From NCBI GenBank assembly GCA_050945795.1, contig JBMNTP010000010.1, forward strand, positions 1 through 55,363: 55,363 nt of DNA, read 5' to 3'. This document shows, in pieces, positions 41,482-48,030 of the stretch; the first letter of the stretch is position 1, and the number at the start of each line of letters is the position of its first letter. The translations under genes and the position numbers were made by a program. The stretch comes from JBMNTP01 sp050945795. Lineage in GTDB: Bacteria; Bacillota; Clostridia; Christensenellales; MGBC116941. The notes below the pieces were generated by a model. It ran no database searches, was not told the DNA's origin, and was given only the letters and a program-made list of their open reading frames with translations.

Positions 41482-41613
41482 CTAAAACAGCAGCAGATAC
41501 AGCACGAAAGCCGTAAACGCCAGTATCAGTGCCGCCTCAAACGCCGATATTCTCATTCTCCAGTATTTCGGGGCATGGAACCGGCTTCCCGCCCTGTAAT
41601 TCGCGTTTTTCAT
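41482..41613 (-). CDS. Small single-helix membrane protein (43 residues)
   Basis: An ORF with a strong GGAGGAAAT ribosome binding site before the ATG. The N-terminal half is basic and aromatic (KNANYRAGSRFHAPKYWRMR) and the C-terminal half is one hydrophobic helix (AALILAFTAFVLYLLLF). It ends 10 bases before the endonuclease IV-like gene and begins 49 bases after the 3' end of sigK. No family was recognised. The ribosome binding site and amphipathic/hydrophobic pattern support a real gene. Confidence 0.6.
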   Translation of the reverse strand: MKNANYRAGSRFHAPKYWRMRISAFEAALILAFTAFVLYLLLF

Positions 41614-41630
41614 ATTTCCTCCGTATTAAA

Positions 41631-41644
41631 GGCGGCGTGCCGCC
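41631..41644 (-). terminator. Short GC hairpin after the sigK 3' end
   Basis: GGCGGCACGCCGCC on the minus strand, a compact palindrome followed by TTTAAT, 18 bases past the sigK stop. It could be a weak terminator; the T run is poor. Confidence 0.3.
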
Positions 41645-41662
41645 ATGGCAAAATTATATTAT

Positions 41663-41731
41663 TAATGAGCCGCCTTTTCAACCTTCGCCGCTAAACTTTT
41701 GGCTTAGCTTTAAGATTGCCTTCTTTTCAAT
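41663..41731 (-). CDS. sigK: sigK 3' exon (last 22 codons of sigma-K), separated from the 5' part
   Basis: Reading the minus strand on from the 13-bp repeat at 41732-41744 gives IEKKAILKLSQ followed by SLAAKVEKAAH and TAA. Sigma-K proteins continue after SRSYVSR with IEKRAL, so this is the missing C-terminus, in the correct frame relative to the shared core (which encodes YVSR). It has no start codon or ribosome binding site and can only be expressed after excision of the intervening 2,800 bp. It contains the rest of the region 4.2 recognition helix, so the truncated protein should not recognise -35 elements. Confidence 0.93.
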
Positions 41732-41744
41732 GCGCGATACATAT
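41732..41744. repeat. Element attachment core, sigK 3' side
   Basis: GCGCGATACATAT, an exact copy in the same orientation of 44532-44544. It encodes the YVSR residues of sigma-K on the minus strand. Crossing over between the two copies removes 2,800 bp and joins the sigK halves in frame. Confidence 0.92.
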
Positions 41745-41750
41745 CGCCGC

Positions 41751-41763
41751 GCTTAATGTAAGC
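41751..41763. repeat. Inverted repeat copy at the element's left end
   Basis: GCTTAATGTAAGC, 6 bases inside the attachment core and overlapping the last codons of the recombinase gene. The reverse complement is at 44516-44528. A likely recombinase recognition half-site. Confidence 0.7.
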
Positions 41764-43258
41764 AGCCGCTCAAAAAGGGCTTCACACACCGAAAATGTAT
41801 CGTAACACTTCTGTCCTCACTAAGCTCCGCCCTCTTTATAAAAGTAGCTATAAGCTGCCTGTCACTCTTCCAGTTATAAACAAACTTATCCGCCAACCTT
41901 TCTAGCGCACTCGCTCCGTCCTTGAGCCGCTTATCTATCGTGCTATTTGCATTTATAGTCTTAATATCCCCATGCACTCCGCAAAAACCCTCTCCGCCCA
42001 CCATGTCGGCGTAATCGGCGTTAATTTCACTAACATCTTTCCTCACCACGCCCTGCCGCTTAGCTACCGGCTTTTCACTAGCTTTCTTCTCAATATACTG
42101 CAACAAACTTTCCTTATTTAGATACGGTGCTATAACCTCATGTAGCGCCCCCATAACCACGTCGGTAACAGCGTCGACCTTAACGCAATGGCTGGTACAT
42201 GCCTCAACACCGCCCCTTTGATATGTGCGACACACAAAATACAGCACTTCGTTTCCCAATCTGTCCGGCCTGTTTATAACGCCGAGCGGCCGCGCGCATT
42301 CTTTGCAAACGGCAATACCTTTGAGTATATACTCATACCGCCGCTCCCTCGTGCGCTCTCTGGATTTGAGCATAAGCCCGGCTTTTTGAAACAAGCTTTT
42401 ATCAACAAGCGGCTCATGCGTATTCTTTACGATTATCCAGTTATCCCTTGAAACTTTTAGGCTGCGCCGAGATTTATAACTTATTTTGCGCGTCTTGCCC
42501 TGCGCCATATGCCCTATATAAACGGGATTTCTTATCATCTCGGCTATGCGCTCCCCGCTCCATTTACCGCTGCCCTGTTGTGGCAATCCGGCATATACAG
42601 ACGGGGATGGCACGCCCTTTTCATTTAGTGCTAAAGCTATCGCGCGACACGACTCCCCCGCCGCGGCCATTTTAAATATACGGTTTACAATCTTAGCGGC
42701 GTCAGCGTTAGGTATGAGCGTGTTTTTCTTGGTTTTAGATATCATATAGCCGTATGCCGCCTTGCCGCCTATAAACAGTCCGCGCCGCTGCTTATCCCGC
42801 TTAACGCTTGTTATTTTCCTCGATATGTCCTTTGCGTACATATCGTTCATAATGGCTCTAAAAGGCGTAAGGTCGTTGGCTCCGCCTTCCTTTTCAGTGT
42901 CTATGCCGTCGAGTATGGAAATGTAGCGCACCCTCTTTTCAGGAAAATATCTCTCTATATAATATCCTGTAAGTATATAATCTCGCCCCAGCCTTGACAT
43001 ATCCTTTGTTATAACCATATTAACAACGCCGTTTTCAATATCGCGCAGCAGCCTTTTAAACGCCGGCCGCTCAAACGATGTGCCGCTCCAGCCGTCATCG
43101 ACATACTCATCATAGACTTCTATCTTTTTGTTTCTGGCAAATTCTTTAAGTAAACTGCGCTGATTAGCCACGCTTTGAGACTCCGCCTCCCGCTCATCCT
43201 CCCGTGACAGGCGTATATAAAACGCGGCTCTATACCCTTCACTCCCCGTTATAATCAG
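41753..43258 (-). CDS. spoIVCA: SpoIVCA-type large serine recombinase (sigK element excisionase)
   Basis: Site-specific recombinase expected to excise the sigK element. Conventional start codons would begin only at GTG 43171 and lose the catalytic serine. The frame continues upstream through AAFYIRLSREDE (Ser18) to a CTG (43258) or ATT (43255) just after an AGGGGGAG site, with a TGA a few codons before. That gives about 501 residues, the size of SpoIVCA. Further motifs: DDGWSGTSFERP, and KDMSRLGRD with Arg89, Arg92 and Asp93. Then come the recombinase domain, a zinc ribbon (Cys318, Cys321, Cys343, Cys354/358) and a short coiled-coil tail. It overlaps a 46-codon ORF by 20 bases. A non-AUG start may keep expression low. 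Confidence 0.9.
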   Translation of the reverse strand: MIITGSEGYRAAFYIRLSREDEREAESQSVANQRSLLKEFARNKKIEVYDEYVDDGWSGTSFERPAFKRLLRDIENGVVNMVITKDMSRLGRDYILTGYYIERYFPEKRVRYISILDGIDTEKEGGANDLTPFRAIMNDMYAKDISRKITSVKRDKQRRGLFIGGKAAYGYMISKTKKNTLIPNADAAKIVNRIFKMAAAGESCRAIALALNEKGVPSPSVYAGLPQQGSGKWSGERIAEMIRNPVYIGHMAQGKTRKISYKSRRSLKVSRDNWIIVKNTHEPLVDKSLFQKAGLMLKSRERTRERRYEYILKGIAVCKECARPLGVINRPDRLGNEVLYFVCRTYQRGGVEACTSHCVKVDAVTDVVMGALHEVIAPYLNKESLLQYIEKKASEKPVAKRQGVVRKDVSEINADYADMVGGEGFCGVHGDIKTINANSTIDKRLKDGASALERLADKFVYNWKSDRQLIATFIKRAELSEDRSVTIHFRCVKPFLSGCLH

Positions 43259-43379
43259 CCTCTCCCCCTTTCAATCCATTCACCTCAACATACAACGCAA
43301 ACGCCTCCTCTAAAAGCTCTTGAGCCCGCCTGCCCTCATCTTCAAAGCTGCATTCGACAGTAACCCCCGCCTTTTTCAT
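43239..43379 (-). CDS. 46-residue acidic small protein overlapping the recombinase start
   Basis: ATG at 43379 with a GGGGTGG site 5 bases upstream. The frame reads MKKAGVTVECSFEDEGRRA then a helix-forming QELLEEAFALYVEVNG segment and ends at TGA 43239-43241, 20 bases inside the recombinase gene. The overlap implies translational coupling. Function not recognised. Small proteins next to large serine recombinases can act as directionality factors, as shown for C. difficile skin, so this is a candidate; alternatively it is only a leader that couples recombinase translation. Confidence 0.6.
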   Translation of the reverse strand: MKKAGVTVECSFEDEGRRAQELLEEAFALYVEVNGLKGGEADYNGE

Positions 43380-43474
43380 ATGCGCCACCCCATAAGCCTT
43401 TTATAAATACCTATGCAATCCGGCGCGCGAAGTTACCGCCTATTATAGCCAATGCGCAAACCTAGCGATAAAAC

Positions 43475-43504
43475 AAAAAAACCGCCCCGGCTAAATTCCG
43501 GCAG
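43475..43504 (-). terminator. Terminator after the glycosyltransferase gene
   Basis: CTGCCGG ... CCGG(GG)CGG imperfect stem followed by seven Ts on the minus strand, 34 bases after the glycosyltransferase stop. It separates sigK 5'-glycosyltransferase transcription from the recombinase genes. The remaining 95 bases before the small ORF contain a TATAAT with no good -35 partner. Confidence 0.55.
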
Positions 43505-43537
43505 CGATTATAATGCGTTTGTTAACTTAATTCTCTT

Positions 43538-44479
43538 TTACCATTGTATAAAAGCGCCTTTATGCCTGCGACGGTACATGCCCTTTAAAAGAGCACCCGG
43601 CACAAAAAAGCACAGCCTTGTTATAAGCATATCCCTACCGCTTATATATTTTCTGTCAAGTCCATTATAATAACGGCGGGCAGCAGTCCTGTCTTTTTCA
43701 AGTAGCGCGTGACGGCAAAGGCTTAAGCGATACCTCTCTACATATGTTTTAATATGCTCCCGCTTTTTAGCGGGTATATCGGTATTTTCAAAAAGCCGCT
43801 CTTTAGCGTAAGGAATAAAGCTCCAGTCTTTATTAAGAGATACCGCCCCCGTATACACTTCACTATGCACTCGGCGGTATACCGTTGTTACTTCATTTAT
43901 AAAAGCGGCATCGTAATACGCCGCCGCCCTTAGCCACATAGACTCGTCTTCGCCTCTTCGCTCGCCTTCTTTAAACATGCCCGCCTTATCAAAAACCACT
44001 TTTGGCAGACATATCGAATTTGTTGAAAGGCTGTGGCCGGCAGTTGAAAGCGCGAAATCAAAATAATCTCTAAGCCTTAATATATCGCCGTTAATTCTCG
44101 TTTCATGTACAGTACCGTCATATCTTTCTGTGCGGTGCATTGTTGAATACATTCCCGCGCCCGGCTCCGCCTTTATAAGGCGGGACAGCGCTGCAAGGTG
44201 ATCAGAAAGCCAGATATCATCGGCATCAAGAAAACATATGTATTCGCCTTCGGCATTTTTTATGCCGGTGTTGCGCGCCGTCGAAACGCCCTGGTTATGC
44301 TGCGCTATAAGCTTTAGCCTGCTATCGTCATACGCGCGCACCTTATCGGCTGAAGAATCGCTTGAACCGTCATCTACAACAATCAGCTCAAAATCACGCT
44401 CCGTCTGATCGAGCACACTTTTTATAGCATCGGATATTGTATTTTCTTTATTATAAAGCGGTATAACCACAGAAAACAT
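43538..44479 (-). CDS. Family 2 glycosyltransferase carried in the sigK element
   Basis: A 313-residue GT-A fold glycosyltransferase: FSVVIPLYNKENTISDAIKSVLDQ at the N-terminus, LIVVDDGSSDSSADKV (nucleotide-binding Asp), GVSTARNTGIKNAEGEYICFLDADD (DXD-type motif) and a helical C-terminal region with several His/Arg-rich segments. GGAGAG lies 7 bases before the ATG, only 43 bases after the stop of truncated sigK, so it is probably co-transcribed with sigK before excision. The acceptor is unknown; spore surface polysaccharide or coat glycoprotein is a reasonable guess from its location. It is unusual cargo for a skin element. Confidence 0.88.
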   Translation of the reverse strand: MFSVVIPLYNKENTISDAIKSVLDQTERDFELIVVDDGSSDSSADKVRAYDDSRLKLIAQHNQGVSTARNTGIKNAEGEYICFLDADDIWLSDHLAALSRLIKAEPGAGMYSTMHRTERYDGTVHETRINGDILRLRDYFDFALSTAGHSLSTNSICLPKVVFDKAGMFKEGERRGEDESMWLRAAAYYDAAFINEVTTVYRRVHSEVYTGAVSLNKDWSFIPYAKERLFENTDIPAKKREHIKTYVERYRLSLCRHALLEKDRTAARRYYNGLDRKYISGRDMLITRLCFFVPGALLKGMYRRRHKGAFIQW

Positions 44480-44515
44480 ATATTAACTCTCCAGCTTTGC
44501 ATTAATGCCGCAGCG

Positions 44516-44528
44516 GCTTACATTAAGC
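44516..44528. repeat. Inverted repeat copy at the element's right end
   Basis: GCTTACATTAAGC, the reverse complement of 41751-41763, 3 bases inside the core. It contains the stop codon of the truncated sigK frame. Similarity continues inward as GCCGCT at both ends, with a 3-base offset. Confidence 0.7.
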
Positions 44529-45167
44529 TCGGCGCGATACATATGAGCGTGAAATCTCTAGTCGGTCGGCTATCTGCTGCTGCGTCATAGGCATGTTGCC
44601 GTTTAGGCCATAGCGCAGCTCTATAACTATCCTCTCTCTTTGAGTAAGCGTCTTTTTAAGTATTAGCTTGAGGCGGCTAATGTCAATATTAATGCGAACA
44701 TCGTCAAAAACAGCATCGGCGCAGCTACCAAGTATATCGACAAGCGCTATCTCGTTGCCCTCTTTGTCCTTTCCTATCGGCTCGTTTATAGAAACCTCTC
44801 TCGCGTATTTGCGCCCCGCCCTAAGCGACATCAGTATCTCGTTTTCGATACATCTTGACGCATAGGTAGAAAGCACAGCGCCTTTTTTAAAGTCAAAAGT
44901 CGAAACGGCTTTTATTAGTCCTATCGTGCCTATTGAGATAAGGTCGTCGGTATCGGCGAGCGTTAAAGAGTATTTTTTAACTATATGCGCCACCAGCCTA
45001 AGGTTGCGCTCTATAAGCACCCTTCTCGCTTCCTCATCTCCGTTTAGCAGTCTTTCTATGTATTCCTTTTCCTCCTCACGTGTAAGCGGCTTTTGAAACG
45101 AGCCCTCGCTTACATGAGCGGCAAAAAAGAATACCTGTTCTAGTAGTTGCAATAGTCCGTATATCAT
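44523..45167 (-). CDS. sigK: sigK 5' exon: pro-sigma-K truncated by the intervening element
   Basis: Late mother-cell sigma factor. The 214-residue reading frame has a hydrophobic pro-sequence (MIYGLLQLLEQVFFFAAHVSEG, about 1-27) and then regions 2 to 4: NLRLVAHIVKKYSLTLADTDDLISIGTIGLIKAV, ENEILMSLRAGRKYAREVSI, DKEGNEIALVDIL and region 4 ending MTQQQIADRLEISRSYVSR. After SYVSR the host frame is replaced by two foreign codons and TAA. Excision joins residue 212 to the 22 codons at 41663-41731, giving 234 residues, close to B. subtilis pro-sigma-K (241). GGAGGT precedes the ATG. No confident sigma-E promoter was found in the 60-base upstream gap. Confidence 0.94.
   Translation of the reverse strand: MIYGLLQLLEQVFFFAAHVSEGSFQKPLTREEEKEYIERLLNGDEEARRVLIERNLRLVAHIVKKYSLTLADTDDLISIGTIGLIKAVSTFDFKKGAVLSTYASRCIENEILMSLRAGRKYAREVSINEPIGKDKEGNEIALVDILGSCADAVFDDVRINIDISRLKLILKKTLTQRERIVIELRYGLNGNMPMTQQQIADRLEISRSYVSRRA
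44532..44544. repeat. Element attachment core, sigK 5' side
   Basis: GCGCGATACATAT, an exact direct repeat of 41732-41744, exactly 2,800 bp away. It falls in the codons for YVSR within the region 4.2 recognition helix of sigma-K. Confidence 0.92.
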
Positions 45168-45227
45168 GCAGCACCTCCGTACTTCCGGTTATACATGATA
45201 TGCTGTTACGCTTGTACTCTTTGCCGC

Positions 45228-46409
45228 TTACTTGCGCTTTCTGATAATATCAAGCGGCTCCGCCTCAAAAGGACAGCCTATTTTAAGCATTTGCTGCGGA
45301 TGCGGCGCCGACTCAAGCGGATTGCCGTCAATGTCGGTTAAATCACTCGCTACAAACGCCGCCGCCTCTTTCCCCGGCCTTAAAAGCTCCAGCTCATCCC
45401 CTCTAAAAAACCGGTTTCGCTGCTCGGCAATTATATTGCCGTTTTCGTGTCCCCTTACCACGCCTACAAATTCATGCGTGCTTATATACTCTCCGCCCTC
45501 GCAGTCCTGCTGCGCCGGCCCGAAGAAAAACCCTGTTGAATACGGACGGTGGCTTACCGCCTCAAGCTCTGGCTCGAACTCCTTAGCGCTCTTAGGATTA
45601 TCCATCGTCCGCCTGTATGCCCCTACAACCGTACCGACATAATAAGCCGACTTCATTCTGCCCTCTATCTTAAAGCAGCCTACGCCCGCCTCTTTAAGCT
45701 CTTCAAGGTGCCGTATCATTTTAAGATCTTTGGAGTTGAATATATAGCTGCCGCGCCCGTCCTCATCAATATCAATGAACATGCCGCCGCGCTTTTCTTC
45801 TTGCACCCTGTACTTCCAGCGGCACGGATGCGAGCAGTCGCCCCTGTTGGCGTCGCGTCCTGATAGAAACGCGCTTATAAGGCATCTGCCCGAATACGAC
45901 ATGCACATCGCGCCATGAACAAACGTCTCAAGCTCTACATCGCCGGCCTCGCGCTTTATATCTGCTATCTCATCAAGAGACAGCTCTCTTGCCAATACCA
46001 CGCGAGACGCCCCCGCATCGCGCCAAAACTTAACGCTCTCGGCGTTGCATACGCTCGCCTGTGTGCTTATATGCACGCGCAGCCCCGACTTTCTAGCTAG
46101 CATAAGCGCACCGGGATCGCTGACTATAACGGCGTCGACATCGGCGGCATACAGCTTTTCAAAATACGCCGGCAACCTTTTTATATCGTACTGATGCATA
46201 ACGGCGTTTACAGTGATATAGAGTTTTTTACCGCGCTCATGCACGTAGTCGGCCGCCTCTTTTAAACCTTCTATAGTGAAATTAGCGGCATTTGCCCGCA
46301 GACCGAAACCGGGGCCTCCCGCATAAACGGAATCGGCCCCGAAATGTATTGCTGTTTTCAGTTGCTCCATGCCCCCGGCAGGAGCCAATAGTTCAATTTT
46401 TCTTTTCAT
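45228..46409 (-). CDS. U32 family peptidase (TrhP/YrrO-like)
   Basis: A 393-residue U32 protein. It has the starting signature KIELLAPAGGMEQLKTAIHFGADSVYAGG, then ETFVHGAMCMSYSGRCLISAFLSGRDANRGDCSHPCRW, whose Cys residues form an iron-sulfur site in the family, and FKIEGRMKSAYYVGTVVGAYR. U32 homologues of this kind (TrhP/TrhO-linked) take part in tRNA 5-hydroxyuridine formation rather than clear proteolysis. mltG directly upstream is a conserved neighbour (yrrL region of B. subtilis). The gene ends 60 bases before sigK. Confidence 0.85.
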   Translation of the reverse strand: MKRKIELLAPAGGMEQLKTAIHFGADSVYAGGPGFGLRANAANFTIEGLKEAADYVHERGKKLYITVNAVMHQYDIKRLPAYFEKLYAADVDAVIVSDPGALMLARKSGLRVHISTQASVCNAESVKFWRDAGASRVVLARELSLDEIADIKREAGDVELETFVHGAMCMSYSGRCLISAFLSGRDANRGDCSHPCRWKYRVQEEKRGGMFIDIDEDGRGSYIFNSKDLKMIRHLEELKEAGVGCFKIEGRMKSAYYVGTVVGAYRRTMDNPKSAKEFEPELEAVSHRPYSTGFFFGPAQQDCEGGEYISTHEFVGVVRGHENGNIIAEQRNRFFRGDELELLRPGKEAAAFVASDLTDIDGNPLESAPHPQQMLKIGCPFEAEPLDIIRKRK

Positions 46410-46420
46410 CTTCGCGTCCG

Positions 46421-47611
46421 TTACTGCCCCAGTTCTTCTTGCTGATACTTTTCCAGCAAAGGCAGATATTTAGCCTTCGCCTTTTCATGGTCGGCGTTTG
46501 TCTTTGTAAACTCAAGTTCGCCCTTCTCTGGATCTCTTGTAACAAAGAATAGATATTTGCCTTTTATATACTCCTCATCAGGATAAAGCGCCGCTACCAT
46601 AGCCGCCTGCCCGGGATTGCATATAGGCCCAATGGGAAGCCCGGTGTATTTGTTTGTATTGTAAGGCGAATCGTATTCTATATCGGCGGCGGATAGTAAA
46701 ACCTTTCTTACTCCCGTCGCGTAGTTTACCGTAACGCAGGATTCAAGCTTCATATCGCTTCTAAGCCTGTTATGGAAAACGGCGGATATTTTAGCGAAGT
46801 CGTTGGGTCTGCCCTCTTTTTCAATCATAGACGCCAGCGCTACTATATCATCAAGCGACATATCAAGCTCTTCCGCCCGGCTTATCCATTCTTCTTTTAC
46901 TATATCGTCGAACCTGTCCAGCAGCCTCATGATGACCGCCTCCGGCTCTGAGTTTTCAAAAAATTTGTATGTGTCGGGGAAAAGGTAGCCTTCAAGCGCA
47001 TATCGCCTGTCCTCTGAAACCCCTTCATCTATACCTGCGAAAAAGCCGTAAGTACCGAACTGCTCTATATCCTTGCAAGCCTTAAGGAAATCCTCCTCGC
47101 TGCTTATAACGCCTTTAGAATGCAGCAGCGTAGCTATGTCCTCAACGGTCTTTCCTTCAACTATGGTAACTGTAACCTCGGCGCTCTGCGCTTCTCCAAC
47201 GCACAGCGTATCTATTATTTCATCCATAGTCATGCTTTTTTTAAGCTCGAATTTACCGGATTTAAGCTTGTATGCGTTGTCGGTAAAATCGGCATAAAGC
47301 TTAAACGCCATGCCGCTTTTAATTATTCCGGCCTCCTCAAGCTGCTTTGATATTTTTGAAAGCGACGAGTTCTTTTCAACAGTAAAATCAATACCGGTAT
47401 CGTCGTTTTTATCGGCGGGCTGAATATAGCTGCTGTTTACGTAATTAAAAGCGGATATGACAAGAAAGCCGACTATAAAAAGGCTTATGCCAAATATAAT
47501 AAGCGGCCTTAAAAACCGATTGCTAAATACATGGCGCACTCGCTCTCCTTTGTCTTCGCGCCTCTCACTCGCTTCGAGCCTCGGCCCGCTGGATTTTTCG
47601 TAGTTATTCAT
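46421..47611 (-). CDS. mltG: Endolytic murein transglycosylase MltG
   Basis: Inner-membrane lytic transglycosylase that releases nascent glycan strands. 396 residues: cytoplasmic basic tail, one transmembrane helix (LRPLIIFGISLFIVGFLVISAF, about 34-55), a LysM-like region, and the YceG catalytic domain with LEGYLFPDTYKF and ALASMIEKEGRP (catalytic Glu), then YNTNKYTGLPIGPICNPG. Usual family length. 11 bases upstream of the U32 gene. Confidence 0.94.
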   Translation of the reverse strand: MNNYEKSSGPRLEASERREDKGERVRHVFSNRFLRPLIIFGISLFIVGFLVISAFNYVNSSYIQPADKNDDTGIDFTVEKNSSLSKISKQLEEAGIIKSGMAFKLYADFTDNAYKLKSGKFELKKSMTMDEIIDTLCVGEAQSAEVTVTIVEGKTVEDIATLLHSKGVISSEEDFLKACKDIEQFGTYGFFAGIDEGVSEDRRYALEGYLFPDTYKFFENSEPEAVIMRLLDRFDDIVKEEWISRAEELDMSLDDIVALASMIEKEGRPNDFAKISAVFHNRLRSDMKLESCVTVNYATGVRKVLLSAADIEYDSPYNTNKYTGLPIGPICNPGQAAMVAALYPDEEYIKGKYLFFVTRDPEKGELEFTKTNADHEKAKAKYLPLLEKYQQEELGQ

Positions 47612-47664
47612 ATCAAAAGGCCTCCGTCGCCCGACAGTATTCTACCATATCTCGCCCTTTACGG

Positions 47665-48015
47665 CTATTCCTGCTCCATAAAGCTTACATCAAGCTCCAC
47701 AGCCTGCCCTATAATGCGGTATACATCGCCTATGATGCGGTTAAGCATATATTCGGCAGACAAAAACTCGGATATATCCTTGTTAAACTGCAAAACCTCG
47801 CCTAGCTTTCTAATCTCATCTAGCGCCTCCTCTGACGGCGTTTTGCCTGCCATGTACTCGGCTTGCGCTTCAAACTGCATCTTCTTATACTTTTTAACAA
47901 GCGCCTTATCAGAGTCGTTTGAATAAATCTTCTCTTTAAGCTCGCTATATTTTTTATACTCCGGCGCGTTTTTTAAAGCGTCGGCCAGCTCGTTAGCTTT
48001 ATCATAAACGTACAT
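47665..48015 (-). CDS. YlbF/YmcA family regulator
   Basis: A 116-residue all-helical protein (DKANELADALKNAPEYKKYSELKEKI ... FNKDISEFLSAEYMLNRIIGDVYRIIGQAV) of the YlbF/YmcA (Com_YlbF) family. In B. subtilis YlbF, YmcA and YaaT form the Y-complex that assists RNase Y and affects Spo0A activation. Only one member is here. It lies 15 bases after the RNase J gene, consistent with an RNA-processing link. Confidence 0.8.
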   Translation of the reverse strand: MYVYDKANELADALKNAPEYKKYSELKEKIYSNDSDKALVKKYKKMQFEAQAEYMAGKTPSEEALDEIRKLGEVLQFNKDISEFLSAEYMLNRIIGDVYRIIGQAVELDVSFMEQE

Positions 48016-48030
48016 AGCTTATTCTCCTGT

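Larger units (their letters stand above)
41745..44544 (-). mobile_element. Minimal skin-like sigK intervening element, 2,800 bp
   Basis: The segment between two 13-bp direct repeats that splits sigK. Contents, in the direction of sigK transcription: the last bases of the truncated sigK frame, a family 2 glycosyltransferase, a terminator, a 46-codon ORF, and a SpoIVCA-type large serine recombinase. No phage structural, replication or lysis genes are present. Copies of a 13-bp sequence (GCTTAATGTAAGC) lie inverted just inside both ends. Known skin elements of B. subtilis and C. difficile are far larger (tens of kb and roughly 15 kb). Base composition and codon style look like the host's, suggesting long residence. 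Excision in the mother cell during sporulation is the inferred behaviour. Confidence 0.92.

Noticed and set aside
43380..43474. TATAAT upstream of the 46-codon ORF as a sigma-A promoter
   Set aside because: No acceptable -35 hexamer was found at 15-19 bp spacing, so it was not listed as a promoter.
41753..44544. Ordinary integrative element or prophage remnant unrelated to sporulation
   Set aside because: The precise in-frame restoration of sigK across the direct repeat and the SpoIVCA-type recombinase make a chance insertion unlikely.
45168..45227. Sigma-E or sigma-K promoter upstream of sigK
   Set aside because: CATATCATGTATA looks suggestive, but spacing and partner elements do not fit either consensus well enough to report.
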